A DNA stretch of 64,000 nucleotides from Auanema rhodensis. Lineage: Eukaryota > Nematoda > Chromadorea > Rhabditida > Rhabditidae. The notes under the pieces are model-generated. The model ran no database searches. It saw only the letters and a list, made by a program, of their open reading frames with translations, and was not told the DNA's origin. The stretch is taken from the NCBI GenBank assembly GCA_964057225.1, contig OZ059895.1:19099688-19163687 (forward strand). Direction: 5' to 3'. This document shows positions 11,276 through 23,344 of this stretch, one piece after another. Position numbers and translations under genes: made by a program. Position 1 is the first letter of the stretch. Each line of letters opens with the position of its first letter.

Positions 11276-12019
11276 AAGCGTGAAAACCGAAACTTCTCTG
11301 AATTAAAAACCAATGTTTGACGAAAAAGTTGAAAATCTCATTCGTTTTTTGCAATTTCTCTTTTAAAGTTCTTCTAATCTCAACAAATATTATGTTGTAA
11401 ATACGGGTCTGTTGCTTTGTGTAGATAGATCTCGTTCAAGTTTTCCTACTTTCTAATGTTTAGAGTTTGTAAAGCTTTATCTGTTTTTCTTAACCAACTG
11501 TTTGTTTTAGTTCTATCGGATAGAACTGTATGTAAAGGATTTGATTAAAAAAGCTCTCGAGAAATATTCCATGTAAGTGATTGTGCTCGGTTGTGTATTG
11601 ATCCCAGCAATATGTTGATATATTATTTAACCTTTATCAAAGAATTTCAATGAAAACAAAGTTTTTTTTCAAAAAATTTTCGTTATTAATTAAGAAGAGA
11701 TCATAACAGAAGGACTAGATTTGTTAGACTAAAATGAAAAGATATCGTATTGACACATCATTTGAAATCAGTAAATTTCTTAAATTGGCGTACACATTCA
11801 ATTTTTTTCTCCAAACTACTCTATAAAGGTTTGAACTTATACTGATTTTGATTTCAATAAAAGTAAATGAGTCATCAAGTAATGCTTTTGGAGAATTTTT
11901 GGTTAACAAAGATGTGTTTGGAATGAGCGAAAATTAAAACACCCGTTATCACAAAGAACTTGGTAGATAAAGTTAAGGAGAAGTTAAAATAACAAGAAAT
12001 GGCTTATGTGAAGTTTGTT
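11276..12019. other. Tail-to-tail intergenic spacer
   Basis: Low-complexity AT-rich 3' flank between converging genes. The reverse-strand reading frame at 11724-11909 has no codon-like composition and is not called. Confidence 0.5.
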
Positions 12020-12416
12020 TCACGAATTGCTTCCAGAAAATAGTTTTTGCCTGTCTGATGTTGGACCAAATATATCATCATCTGAATCTGAATCAATAGC
12101 TAGTCCAGTTTGTAGTTCACTTGTAGATACGATGTCGTACTTTCGAATACGTGATCGTGAGGAATGTGTTTTTCTAAATAAAAATAAAATTGTTATATAT
12201 AATTATTTTCAATCAATACACAAATATCAGCTTTAAAACGTACCGATAACATTGGACGCCACAATATAAACCGATGAGTACCAGTAGACCGACAAAGACC
12301 ACAATTGCACGAATCCAAGCATTTTCATCCATATCAAAAGAATTAGACATTGAATGAGAAGTAGATGTTACTACTAATGTATCTTCATTTGCAGTTTGTA
12401 ATTCAGTTTCGAGCAT
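12020..12416 (-). CDS. FAM174-like single-pass membrane protein
   Basis: Two exons encode about 109 residues. After a polar, Ser/Thr-rich N-terminal part (ETELQTANEDTLVVTSTS), there is one membrane helix (AIVVFVGLLVLIGLYCGVQC), a basic stretch (RKTHSSRSRIRKYDIVSTSE) and an acidic tail (DSDSDDDIFG). A helix followed by Arg-x-x-R-K-Y-x-(I/V) and an acidic cluster resembles the FAM174 (DUF1180) family, whose members are Golgi or plasma-membrane type I proteins; this assignment is from memory of the pattern. The usual signal peptide is not visible: the ATG comes directly after an acceptor (ACTCTTAG|T). Either the start is here and the gene is a trans-spliced downstream cistron, or a further 5' exon is missed. 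The upstream gene's stop codon is 152 nt away. Confidence 0.5.
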
Positions 12417-12568
12417 ACTAAGAGTTCAGTAAATAAGATTCATGTTTGTTACGAAAAATATCAAGAAAATAATAAACAATATTTAAAAAAATATATATAT
12501 ATGCTATAAATCAAAAAATATTCAATATATAATTCAATATTTCCAAAAAAAATTTAATTCAGTTTTCA

Positions 12569-12932
12569 TTATTTGGCTGGATTGTGAATAAATAGAAGAG
12601 CTGGCAGCCGGTTTTCCTCAGCTTTGGCTCGCTTCTCATTCTCCTCATATTGATTTACGAGGTCGTTAGTTGATGTAAGCACAAACTGGTAGCTTGAGGG
12701 CATGAAATTTGCAACAGGGCATGAAATACAACATACTCTATATGGAAATTATTATTTTCAGGATAAATAAACCATTTAATTATTTCAAAGTATGAAAGTG
12801 AATATGAATGAAAGAAATAATACTATAAACATGTTGAATAACACGATGTCTAGTAAGATGCATGTTTGGTATCCTAATGTGTAAGCTGAGAGTAGGCAGA
12901 CAAGTTTCAGCAACCTGAATGTTTATCGACAA
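12569..12932 (-). CDS. Unrecognised small gene, 3' exons only
   Basis: Two exons join in phase (12932-12824 and 12735-12569): LSINIQVAETCLPTLSLHIR, then RIPNMHLTRHRVIQHVYICC, then a helical charged tail (NQYEENEKRAKAEENRLPAL) ending FIHNPAK and TAA. Codon use looks coding and the C-terminal helix is well formed. Upstream there is an acceptor (TTTGATTAG at 12933) but I found no convincing first exon, so the 5' end is missing from this model. I do not recognise the family and propose no function. It lies 152 nt before the FAM174-like gene in the same direction. Confidence 0.45.
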
Positions 12933-15900
12933 CTAATCAAAAAAATATGTCAACATTACAAACATCATATAGGTTAATTGAATATAGTTTTAATTAAAAT
13001 TTTCAATGATAAAATGATGTCTTTATTATCTTTACATTGTTAGCGTTGTATACATATACACACAAAGAAAATTGTAGACTTATAAAAGATAAAGAATGCT
13101 ATTTCCCAAAAATACACATTTCCTAACAAATAAACATGTGAGCTATATTTACTTCATAGCTTTTCAAATAAAATCTTTTATTTGACAAAGCTTTTTTTTT
13201 AAAGAAAATTGATGTGTATATCACATAATAAAATCTTTATTATAATATCTTTATTGGCAAAAATAATTTACAGTTTGTTTTCTGTAGATGGTTTATTTCC
13301 AATATAATCTGTTTCATTAATTATATGACAAACTCGTTCCCGTTATTGCTAGATGATATCATTGGTCGGAACCAATTTTTCTGTGAGCTAAGCTAGCTCG
13401 GAATTATCACCCGAAAGAGAAGATAATATAACACAGAAAGAAAAATTAGTGAAAAACGATGCACCAGATTAGAGCTGCATAGATATATCCAACACAGAAA
13501 CAGTCACCTGAACTAACAAGTCAAGAATAAAGATTTTTCTATTTTCGAAAAAGAGAATATAAGGTGTTTGCTTACATATACAAGTCAAGAAAAGGAAAAT
13601 TCACTCTTTCAATGAAAATATAGGCATATCGAAGGTTTTTGTTAATCGGAATATTATAAAAATTTCTGTTGAGGACTAATGAAGGTCTCAGTTGGACGTC
13701 TACTTTACATCTCAGATTGAATAATATTAGAATTCTGAAATAAAGCATGTTCCGATAAATAATCGACGACACAACAAGGTTTTTACAAATCGTTAAGGAA
13801 AATAATAATAATAACATGTCTATTTTTGTCATTGTAGTTTTCAGTGCCATATACTTGCTAATGGAGCTCAAGACCGAAGACATTATTTCTAGAAAAGTGT
13901 GTAGTGTATTTTCTGGAGTACACATTGATCACAATTGAGTAACAATCAATATTTTATATCCAAAAGTATATGATGAATATTGCTAACATGAATAAAAAAC
14001 TCTCGATTGTTCATTGTCGATACCAATAAGGATCACAGTCGTTTTGTGAAGCTGCATCAAATTCTTTTATTTTACTTTTATTGATTAATCGATTTTATAT
14101 TTTTAAATTATTTATATTTCGATATTATTTTCTTAAGTTTAAGTTGACATATATTAAATTGTTTAATATATAGAAAAAAGCTTATATGATATGAAATATA
14201 TTTTCGCTTATCTGAAAAAGAAACGATACCACCTATACATATATACATACATTTCTCAATGTGGCGGCTATCTCAATCATAAATTCATTTGATAAGATCC
14301 TCATTTTTGACGTTTTATGAATAGTAGCATATATTTCATTAATCTTTTTAGTTTTTAATTTTCGTTTTGATTTCGCTATTCACGTAAGTTCTGGTCTCCA
14401 TAAACTAGTATGACCTTCACTTCCTACTTTCCCAGTGTTGAAGTGTTGACCAAAAAGGGATGAACCGAGCGATAGAGGTGAAGAGTGAAAGAAAACACTA
14501 TATAGCATACGTAATAGAGTGTGTATTAGAGAAAAAAACGTTAATAGGCATTGGTAAAATAAGAGATGAAATAGACGATTTGGCAAAGTTTAGATATGTA
14601 ATACTAAAAAGTAAGATAAAGAAAGATTCGAAACGGAATCAGAAGGAAGGAGAGAGTGATGAAGATAGAGAGAGAAAGAGATCGAGAGAAGGAGAGAGAT
14701 TCAAACTTTTAAGAAAATCGAGATGGCGAGTAGGACAATGAGTAAGACAATGAAGGAAGAATGATTGGCGTAACTCTAATACGAGGTTGTGATGAGGTAA
14801 ACGAAGGATAAGAAAATCCAGCGCGAATCAACAACAGCCTAAAGTTTCCTCCTAATTTCCTCTTTTGTAATATTACAATATTATCTTCATCTTCTTTTCT
14901 TACTTATTATCCTTATTACAACTTTAACTCGCAATTTTCCAGTCATTTCAACATTTCTGCAAAGCGTTCTACCTAGAGAAATAGGTGTTCTAAACAAATT
15001 TTGAAATAGAATTGACCATAACTCATCTATTGCCTTATTGTCTTTGGTATATTTCTATAAGAATGTTCTTTTCTTTATGTGCTTGAATTTTATTTTATTC
15101 ATTGCTAGCTTAGGTTAATTAATTAGGCTTTGAAGTTCTTTCGACGAATGCTATACATTCTGTATATTTTCAATTTTTTTAAAAGATTAAGATGCTAGAT
15201 ATGATGTCGACGACTGTCTGTCGATTCGCACACATGTTGTACATTTATTGTTTCGTGTTTTTTTGGAAAAGATGTCGGTTTTTTCTGAACTTTTATTATA
15301 ACAATTGCTAGCCTTTAGTATGAAACTTGTAAAATATGTATACATTATATAGTAAATAGTAGTTATGGTAGATGCATCTTTTTCAATTTTATTTTATTTC
15401 CTATCTTCCAGCTTAATACAATGACTGACTTGTTACAGTGATTACCAATATCATCCCTCTTTCACTATATATAAACTTTTATTTTATTCTTTACTATGCT
15501 TCATTCAGATTGTATATTTCAAGTTTATCGCGACAGCATAATACTTTATGAGAAAACTAGAGAGCAACTTTTTTTTTAATCGAAATATTGATCTAGTTGC
15601 AATTCTTTTTGAATTCATTGTTTTTATCTATTAAAATCCTGTCTTTATATAATATATCTCTATATACGAACTAGAAAAAACATGCTTGTCTTTAACTATA
15701 TATGTATAATAATAACAGCAATATTTATAATAATAAGAACTGTTTGTATTATATATATCAGTCACAGTTTCTATATCTCAGAGGAGTCACTTTAAGTCTT
15801 CTACCTTTTTATTCCAAATTTGCATAAAATTGCTTCAACTTGTCACATTGAACTTACTACAACATGTGCATGATGTCGTACATGGGAACTATGGTATAGA

Positions 15901-16914
15901 AAAATATTTTTTTCGCTTACAACTAGTTTTAGACAGGCTGAAACACATGAATTTTTTTGCTGTTTCTGCCCCCCCCCACCCCATCTTTAAGACCTCGTGA
16001 AATAACACAAAGGGATTCCGAGCGATCCACTTCTCCTTCATCATCGTCATCATTGTCGTCGTCTTCTTAGCAGAGATTCGCTTTCTATTTTTCGGTTTTA
16101 TTTCTCTTCATCAAACCTCATTCTACTTGTTGGCTTATTAGATCAAATCAATCGAAAAATGGATGTAAACGAAAAGCATCGCCAAAAAGCGTTATCATCT
16201 TCGATACTTAAAACATTTAAAACATGTGTGCAGCGATTAATGGTTTATTGAACCAGCATCTCTAACTTAATCCTAAAAGTTCATCTTGAAAATATTTGAG
16301 AAGCTGGCTTTTTCCGTCTGTTATTTCTGATCTGTTGCGTGTTTGTGCGTCTATCGGTTTATTCTTAAGTCGCAAACTTTCAATGGCAAAGTTGAACAGG
16401 TTGTAACTAAACATGTCTGACTCATGAATCCTTGAAAACTATCAGAATATTAAAATACAACCGTCTTCTATTTTAGAAAAAAAAATAGTATTATTTTTGA
16501 ATGAAACTAATTTCTTCGTTATCTCTTCGCAAGCCTATCCTCTTTTATCTCTCTATCCTTCTACCTGTTTCTCATTGTCTTATTCAGTCTTCCTCATTTT
16601 AAAATATTTCCTATTCAAGCCATTATGTTGTTCGAATAACCAAAGGAATGGAACTGATTGCCAGTTTGAAATAGAAAGCAAATGAATATTTGAGAGAATT
16701 TAGAGAAAAGGAGATAAAGAGAAAGATGAAGTTCTGCTAATATTCAAAATCATTTTATCTCTATTATTTCTTTCTTTTTGGAATATTTGGATATAAATTG
16801 AGCGGCTAGAAGATGGATAGAGAAGAAGAAGGCATTAACAATTTATTTCTGTTCTCTGTATCAATTCCAATCAGGTCAAATTTTTCTTCCTTTCTCCGTC
16901 TTCACTTCATACCT

Positions 16915-16939
16915 ACTCTCTCTTTCTCTTTCCTCTCTC

Positions 16940-16970
<31 letters not shown>

Positions 16971-16990
16971 CTCTCTTTCTCTCTCTCGCT
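16915..16990. repeat. Interrupted (CT)n array
   Basis: About 75 bases of nearly pure CT dinucleotides with TTTC interruptions. Confidence 0.9.
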
Positions 16991-19900
16991 TCCTCATATT
17001 CCTTCTCTGCCTACCTTCTCCTCGACATCACGTGTTCTTTGCCTTGGCTATCTTCCACACCTCCTTTCTTCCCCCCCCCTATTCTATCTTTTCCATTTAC
17101 CTCTTCCTCCCACTATGCATCTCTTTACCAAAACCAAATTTCATTTATCTGTGATGAATCCAGCTGTGAAGAAAAACGGTTGTCTGTTTTCATCCAGCTG
17201 ACAGTTCTCTATTTCTATATATACATGTATCTCTCTCTCTCTCAGTGCATTCAACAGAATCTGTCCGTTTTTTCCTTTGTCACACAATCATTTTTTTTGA
17301 TTTCTCTTTCATCATATCTTAATACAATTCAACTTCATATTATCCATTCGGACCCATTTTTTTCATTCATTTCATTCTATTTCCAGTTTTACTCAAATTC
17401 CCCTTTAGCTATTTCCCATATTTTTCCGAATTATTTATTTTTCTTTTTTTTTTTGCTAATGGCACAATTTCTTGCAAGATAATACTATAACATCATGAAA
17501 CTCGTCCTTCACTGTAAGAGTTAAGATACAAATCGTACTTCTAACTTTTACATAACTTCTTTTCATATCATACCTTCATTAAGTCTTTCTTCAATAATTG
17601 AATTAAAGAACATTAGTTTTATCTCCTTCTTGTTCATAGACGCCAATCTCGTTAGACTGTTCAACGTATAAATGTATATCATGATCATGATCACCACATC
17701 TGAGTTAATATCCCATTGTTCAGCCATTCACATGCTTCATTTCACATTATATTTTTGGTTTTTTTTGTCTTTTTTTCCTCATAAATATTGACGAATCTAT
17801 CTTATCCTATTCTGACAGTTCATATCCACTAACAATCTACAATGCTAATGTGTCAATACCTACGGTTATTAAATAGCATGAAGATGCTGTATACGTGACC
17901 TATATAACATAATAACTCCTATGAGGCTTTTCCTCATCTTGAACCATTTATTCCATAAACTGAGTTTGTACATCTATTCAAAAATACTATGAAAACAGTT
18001 GAGTTTCTATGAATGTTTCCATTTGATTTGATTTATTTATTTTCTTTACTATACACTATACCATATAAATAAGCTTTTTGTCCGTTTCTTGTTGAAGTAT
18101 TCAAACGATTCATGTATCCACCATACCATCGTCATCAACTATAGATGACAAGAGTATGTACATACACAGTGTACAATTTGTTTTCCATCAAAATCCATAA
18201 GATGTCTTATATATACTTTATAAATTTTTCACATTGTCTATTTATTATTCAATCTTTCCACATTTTTATGTGTCAAATTTTTTTTATTTATCATTGTTTT
18301 TTTTTATTTTTCTTTCTAAACGCCCTCACATCCCATCATTTTCTTCCTATTTTTCATTCTACTTTTCTCCAATGAGCATATTACATCAGAAATCATTATT
18401 TTCTCGTATTATGACATACCTTGCCCTCCTTATCAACATTCTCATTCCACAGCAGACTACCTCACTTACATGCTTAGTAACAAGAACAAAAGGTACTACA
18501 AAACTAGCTGTTCCTCATAGGATAGATAGATAGAGAGAGACAGAGAAAGACAGAAAGAGAGAGCAAAGGAGAAAACCTCAAACAATTGCTGAGCAAAACG
18601 ATTTGCAAACATTTTCAAACATTTTGATTGACGACAACGACGAATAGGTTTAACCAAATAAGGCAAATGATATTGATGACACATAAATGAAAACGACAAT
18701 GTTGTATATGTTAACTCTTAATGATTCATTCTCTTCAATGATCCATTTGATTTTCACTTTTTTGCGTCTCTTGGTTTCTAATATCTGATTGTAATAACGT
18801 TTAAATCCCTCTTCCTATCTTCTTTTCCTCTGATGGTCTGTCTTTTTCATGTTCATACTGTCACCATTACATTCTGTACTATCTCTTTTCATTCTTATTT
18901 TGTCATCCTCCTTCCTTCTCCCTTCCTCTCCTCTTTTCTCCTCTTTTCTCCTCTGCTGCTCCCTCCTCCATCTACTTATTTCGCTTCTATATTCGACTCT
19001 AAATCTGAATATTCTATTTAAGATTTTTATTATTTTTTCACTGTTTGCATTTTTCTTAGGTGTCTACTGTTCTTTTCCATTTTGGGATCCCCTTCAACGC
19101 ACTAGTCCTTGTTATGCTCTTCACGCCTCTCATATTGTACACGTGAAAAAACCCACGTGTCTCATCAAATACTTGTATATATTCATTTTAAACATAAAAA
19201 ACTAAAAGAACGGTCTGCATTAAAACACAATTATTCCCATTTTTGTATATAAAAGGATCTTTTCTCGTCGGTGATATATTACTTATGTTTCTACGGTGTC
19301 GTGTTTTATCTGAACTTCCTTGAACTTTTCAAGTATTTTCCCTTTCATATAACTGTATATCAAATCTTTATTTTCAATTTTACTTCCTGTCATCTCATCT
19401 GCCAATTCAATCATTGCCAATAATTCCTTTTGCCTCTTATCACACACATATATTCTTATATTGATTTTTAATTTATTTGATTAAAGACATAACTTCAACA
19501 CTTTTTTTTCTGCTTCCATATTGTTTTTCTTCATTTTCTTCTGTACATCACTTCAATTTATGTGTCGTTTTTGTTTTTTAAATGCTTCAATTATTCCCAT
19601 TTAGTCTGCTTTGCCTACTCTCGTTTAAGCTTTCAAGTTTATTCGCATCAACATCTTTCAATTTCTTCCCTTCATTTCATCATAAACATAACTTTATATA
19701 TTTCTCTAATTAGAAAACTTCATTTTTTGAATTTTGTGTAATTATTAGTTATAATTAACGTTATGATTCTTATTTAATTATATGTTATCATAAACTTTAC
19801 ATATAAAACCTATCTTATCAATTAGTCATGTTGATCTAGAATATGATAATTCTATGTTCTGCATTTATTTCATTTTCCCTCTACAATTAATTTCAATTTA

Positions 19901-20095
19901 TATTATTTCTAATATTAATAGCTTAACTATGATTATCAAAATTATTTTTTAAAAATTTTGTATAACATTTGATGTTAGCTGAAATCCAACAAAATTTAAA
20001 CCTTTTTTATTTAATCAAAAAAAAAACGTAATTAGATAATTGGCAGTGAAGTAAAACTAAAAAACCTTGCAAGAGGTCAACTTTAAGGACGTGAA

Positions 20096-20130
20096 GGATT
20101 ATTGGCCTAACCCTTAGGTCATCCTAATCC
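20096..20130 (+). other. Hairpin-forming segment
   Basis: GGATTA at 20096-20101 pairs with TAATCC at 20125-20130, and inside this GGCCTAA pairs with TTAGGTC around a CCC loop. The surrounding 120 bases are less AT-rich than their neighbours. It may be part of a 5' UTR or an RNA element. Confidence 0.4.
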
Positions 20131-20385
20131 ATCTTCAAAAGGATTTTTCCTCAGAATTACAGCGTCGCCTCTCTATAAAATATAATTTAGACAAGTTGTT
20201 CATCAACTGCACTTCATATATCTATATATAACTTTAAAAAATTAAATTATTTAAATAAACGATTATACGATTTGTAATGCATACGTTTAGGCTGTTACGA
20301 ACCAAAAAAGCTTTTATAGCTTGATAACCTTTAGTATGCGTAAAAATGCAATATTGAGAGAGACTGAGAAAGAAAAAGAGTCTAT

Positions 20386-20408
20386 GGGGGGAGGGGGAGG
20401 GTGGGAGG
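20386..20408 (+). other. G-quadruplex motif
   Basis: Runs of 6, 5, 3 and 3 guanines separated by single A or T bases, followed by AGG. Four G-tracts with one-base loops form a very stable parallel quadruplex by established rules. It lies about 400 bases before the LIM-protein start codon, on its coding strand. Confidence 0.8.
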
Positions 20409-20803
20409 TTTCATCTTGTATAAGTTGATGAGCAAACATCCGCTTTTGGCTCGGAATTCTTTTCTTTGGGCTATCACAACCGTCTCAGTTAGCTTATAAA
20501 TTTATCATTTATTTATATTAATTATAACAATTTTATACATCATAAAAACAATTTCTTTGTTTTTCGTAATGAAAGGTTTTGACTCACTTCTCCTCCCAAC
20601 CATCCCTCCTCCATTTTCTCTCGCTTTGTTTCTTTGGTCATTGTTTTATTCTTGTCTCATTACTTACATTACTTAACTTTCTCATCAAAGCTACTGATTT
20701 CAAAATGTAATTTCAAGACAAGTTGTTTGCTGTTCAATTTTTCTTTTTTTCATTTGTCTCATTTCCGTAATAGTTTCCAAACAATCATTCATTTCTTACA
20801 GAT

Positions 20804-23344
20804 ATGAGCGAATTTAATTCGACAGTTTTTCTCAAAGAGTTGGATTCTTTTGGTCAGCCACCGCCACCACAAAAAATTGTTGGAAAAACATCATCTGCAT
20901 CCACTATCTCTGAAAAACTTGACCAAATAAATAGGGAACGTCAAGGAGTAAGGATTTTATCATTTTTGAAATATAATTTGAATGCTTAGAAAAACATTTT
21001 TTTGAAAAATTGTTTCAGAAATTTTATATAATACCAGCTAATAATGGAATGGTCAAGTTGGGTAGTACTGTAACTGAGGAAAAAAAGAAAATTAAAGCTG
21101 AAGAAGCTAATAAATGGCGAAGTGATGTATGTTTATTAACATAATTAAAATTTTGAAAGTTTAGTTTTTCAATATTATTTTCTCATTTTAGGTTCTAAAG
21201 GAATGTCGTCCTCGTGTTTCCTCTCATCCTGTTGACTCTGTTAGTCCTCGAGAACAAATACGGCCGATGGACAAAAAGAGCAGCCTAACTTCACGGTTTT
21301 ATGATGATGATGATGATTATTCGTCGGTAAATTTATAAAATCTCACATTAAATCTTTGAATTACTTTGCTTATGCATACATTAAGATGAAAATGTTTATT
21401 CTAGACTGAAAACTCTCAACAGTTGCGAGTTAAAACTGTACCTCATCATGAAAGGCGTTCATCTGACTATTCTTCTGCTTCATCGACCAGTCAAAAAAGT
21501 CCTAGTCCACCAAGCCAATCATCGTATGGTTTTGCTTTTTAGTCAACTATTATCAAAAAATATTTATTAAATATCTTAAAAACTAATTATTCTAGATACT
21601 CTGATTATGCATCATTATACAAATCGCAAACGGCTTCACCAATAACTATTTCGCCCACGGCTACAGATTATTCTGGACACTCTAATTTGAGCAGTTTCAA
21701 TACAGCTTTTCGCAATTCTGGACAAGTCCCAGTTGTTGTAGCTGATACCCGAGCTAGATTCTCACCAGTAAGCCACATTTGTACCAATTTTCAATCCGAT
21801 TGTCTTTTAGGTACAACGCTCAGATAAAGTTTCTCCTACTCCAGCATACAATCCACCAAGTTTCTCATCCAAATATGGCACCAGCTTGACTCAACAGATG
21901 CGACTTACTGATAATGCAAAGCCACCAGGACTTGCACCACAGATTAGGTAAATTATATGATTTTCATATTCATGTTACTAGATATACATTACATGTTTTA
22001 AATATTTTTATTTATTTTAAGACCAGTTGGAAATACACAATCTACACAGAAATGGAAAGATATGAGTGCACAAATAGAAAGTGATGATCGTCGATTAGAG
22101 CTTTTGACACAACAATTGAAAGAAGATTTAGTTACGGAACATCGTCATATCGTTGGTAAGTTCATTGAAAGATTTAAGTTAGTTATATGCAATCCAAATT
22201 ATTATTTCAGGACCTTGCAATCATTGTAATAAGAATATCAAGACCTCTGAATGTTATACCTCTGTTTCGGAAAAATTATATCATAATCATTGCTTTGTAT
22301 GTGATGTATGTGGAAAGGAACTTAAGTATGTTGAATTAATAACTTTTTAATATTTTATTAACCATATCGTATAAAATATTTTTATATAATTAATTAAAAG
22401 ATGTACTAATTATTTTTTTTTTTGCAGCGAACAATTCTATTTCCAAAATAATCGTTTGTTCTGTAAACAGGACTATTTTACTGATCAAATGGTAGCTAAG
22501 AAGGAAACTTATTGCTTTAAGTGTCGTCTTCCCATATCTGAAATGGTATAAGTTTTATATTTTCAGTTATTTCTTACCTTTGTGTTCATGTTCTTAGATT
22601 CTGACTGCTCTTGATCGTAACTATCATCCAGCATGCTTCAGCTGTACCGACTGCGGAAAATGCCTGGATGGAATTAAGTTTTCAATTGATAAGAATAATC
22701 AGGTAGATATTACTTTCTTACTCGAAAACGCAGAATTCGAGAAAGTTGTCATGTAATAAAATTTTTCAGCCTTTCTGTCTTCCCGACTTTCATAACAGAT
22801 TTGCTCCACGTTGCACAAGCTGCTCACTTCCAATTACACCACAAGCGGTTAGTATTAGATTCAAATGAAAATTGCTTTTACCATCGAGAATATTTTTCTT
22901 TTTTTATGTTTTTATTCTTCAGGATACATTGGAAACAGTTCGTATTGTTGCTTTGGATAATAGCTATCATATTGAATGTTATTGTTGTGAAGTAAGTTCA
23001 ATGTTTGAGTTATATATTTATAAAAAACTTGTGAAGTAAATACACCTACGTAAATCAAAATTTATATCCTTCACATACCCCGTGACTGACCATTTTGAAA
23101 TAACTATTTGAGAAATCATTTTATTCCTATAGTTTTCATTGGTGCGGTTGGTTCTCAAGCTGTGTACATATAATCAAAACATTTCGTTATAATTCATTAT
23201 TTCACATTTTTTTAGGGTTGTGGTATCTCATTAGCTGAAGGAGAAGAAGCTAGATGCTATCCTTTAGATAAGCATCTGCTCTGTCAAAAATGCCATATCA
23301 GTTGGGCTCGTTCACGCAGCCAAGCTGCATCAACTGATTTATGA
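20804..23344 (+). CDS. Zyxin/Ajuba-family protein with three LIM domains
   Basis: About 13 exons encode roughly 520 residues. The N-terminal 310 residues are polar, Ser/Pro-rich and probably disordered (MSEFNSTVFLKELDSF at the start). Three C-terminal LIM zinc fingers follow: LIM1 about 319-376 (CNHCNKN...CFVCDVCGKEL), LIM2 about 384-440 (CFKCRLPIS, HPACFSCTDCGKCLDG) and LIM3 about 444-508 (CTSCSLPI, ETVRIVALDNSYH, CYPLDKHLLCQKCH). All expected zinc-binding Cys/His positions are present. Three tandem C-terminal LIMs with FAPRC and CYPLD between and within them define the zyxin/LPP/Ajuba group, which shuttles between actin-based adhesions and nucleus; C. elegans has zyx-1. LIM2 carries Ajuba-like CLDG while LIM3 is closer to zyxin/LPP, so I do not choose. 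The ATG is 2 nt after an acceptor (TTTCTTACAG|AT). Confidence 0.88.

Larger units (their letters stand above)
12933..20803. other. 7.9-kb gene-poor region rich in pyrimidine/purine repeats
   Basis: No convincing gene. It holds several CT or GA arrays (about 14640-14705, 16915-16990, 18526-18575), poly-C runs (15970-15980 and 17072-17080), a hairpin at 20096-20130, a TATA-like string at 20174-20180 and a G-quadruplex motif at 20386-20408. Open frames such as 16813-17154 and 17039-17482 are produced by the CT-rich composition. The 3' end probably includes the promoter and 5'-UTR intron of the LIM gene. Confidence 0.5.

Noticed and set aside
13572-13925. 117-codon minus-strand frame with hydrophobic stretches
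   Set aside because: AT-rich composition readily gives Ile/Leu/Phe-rich frames. It shows no signal peptide, no family resemblance and no supporting splice partners.
14460-14741. 93-codon plus-strand frame rich in Arg, Glu and Lys
   Set aside because: It coincides with a GA-rich tract that gives Arg/Glu codons by default.
16813-17482. Long open frames rich in Ser, Leu and Phe
   Set aside because: They are translations of CT-rich repeats on the plus strand. There is no domain, and composition explains the openness.
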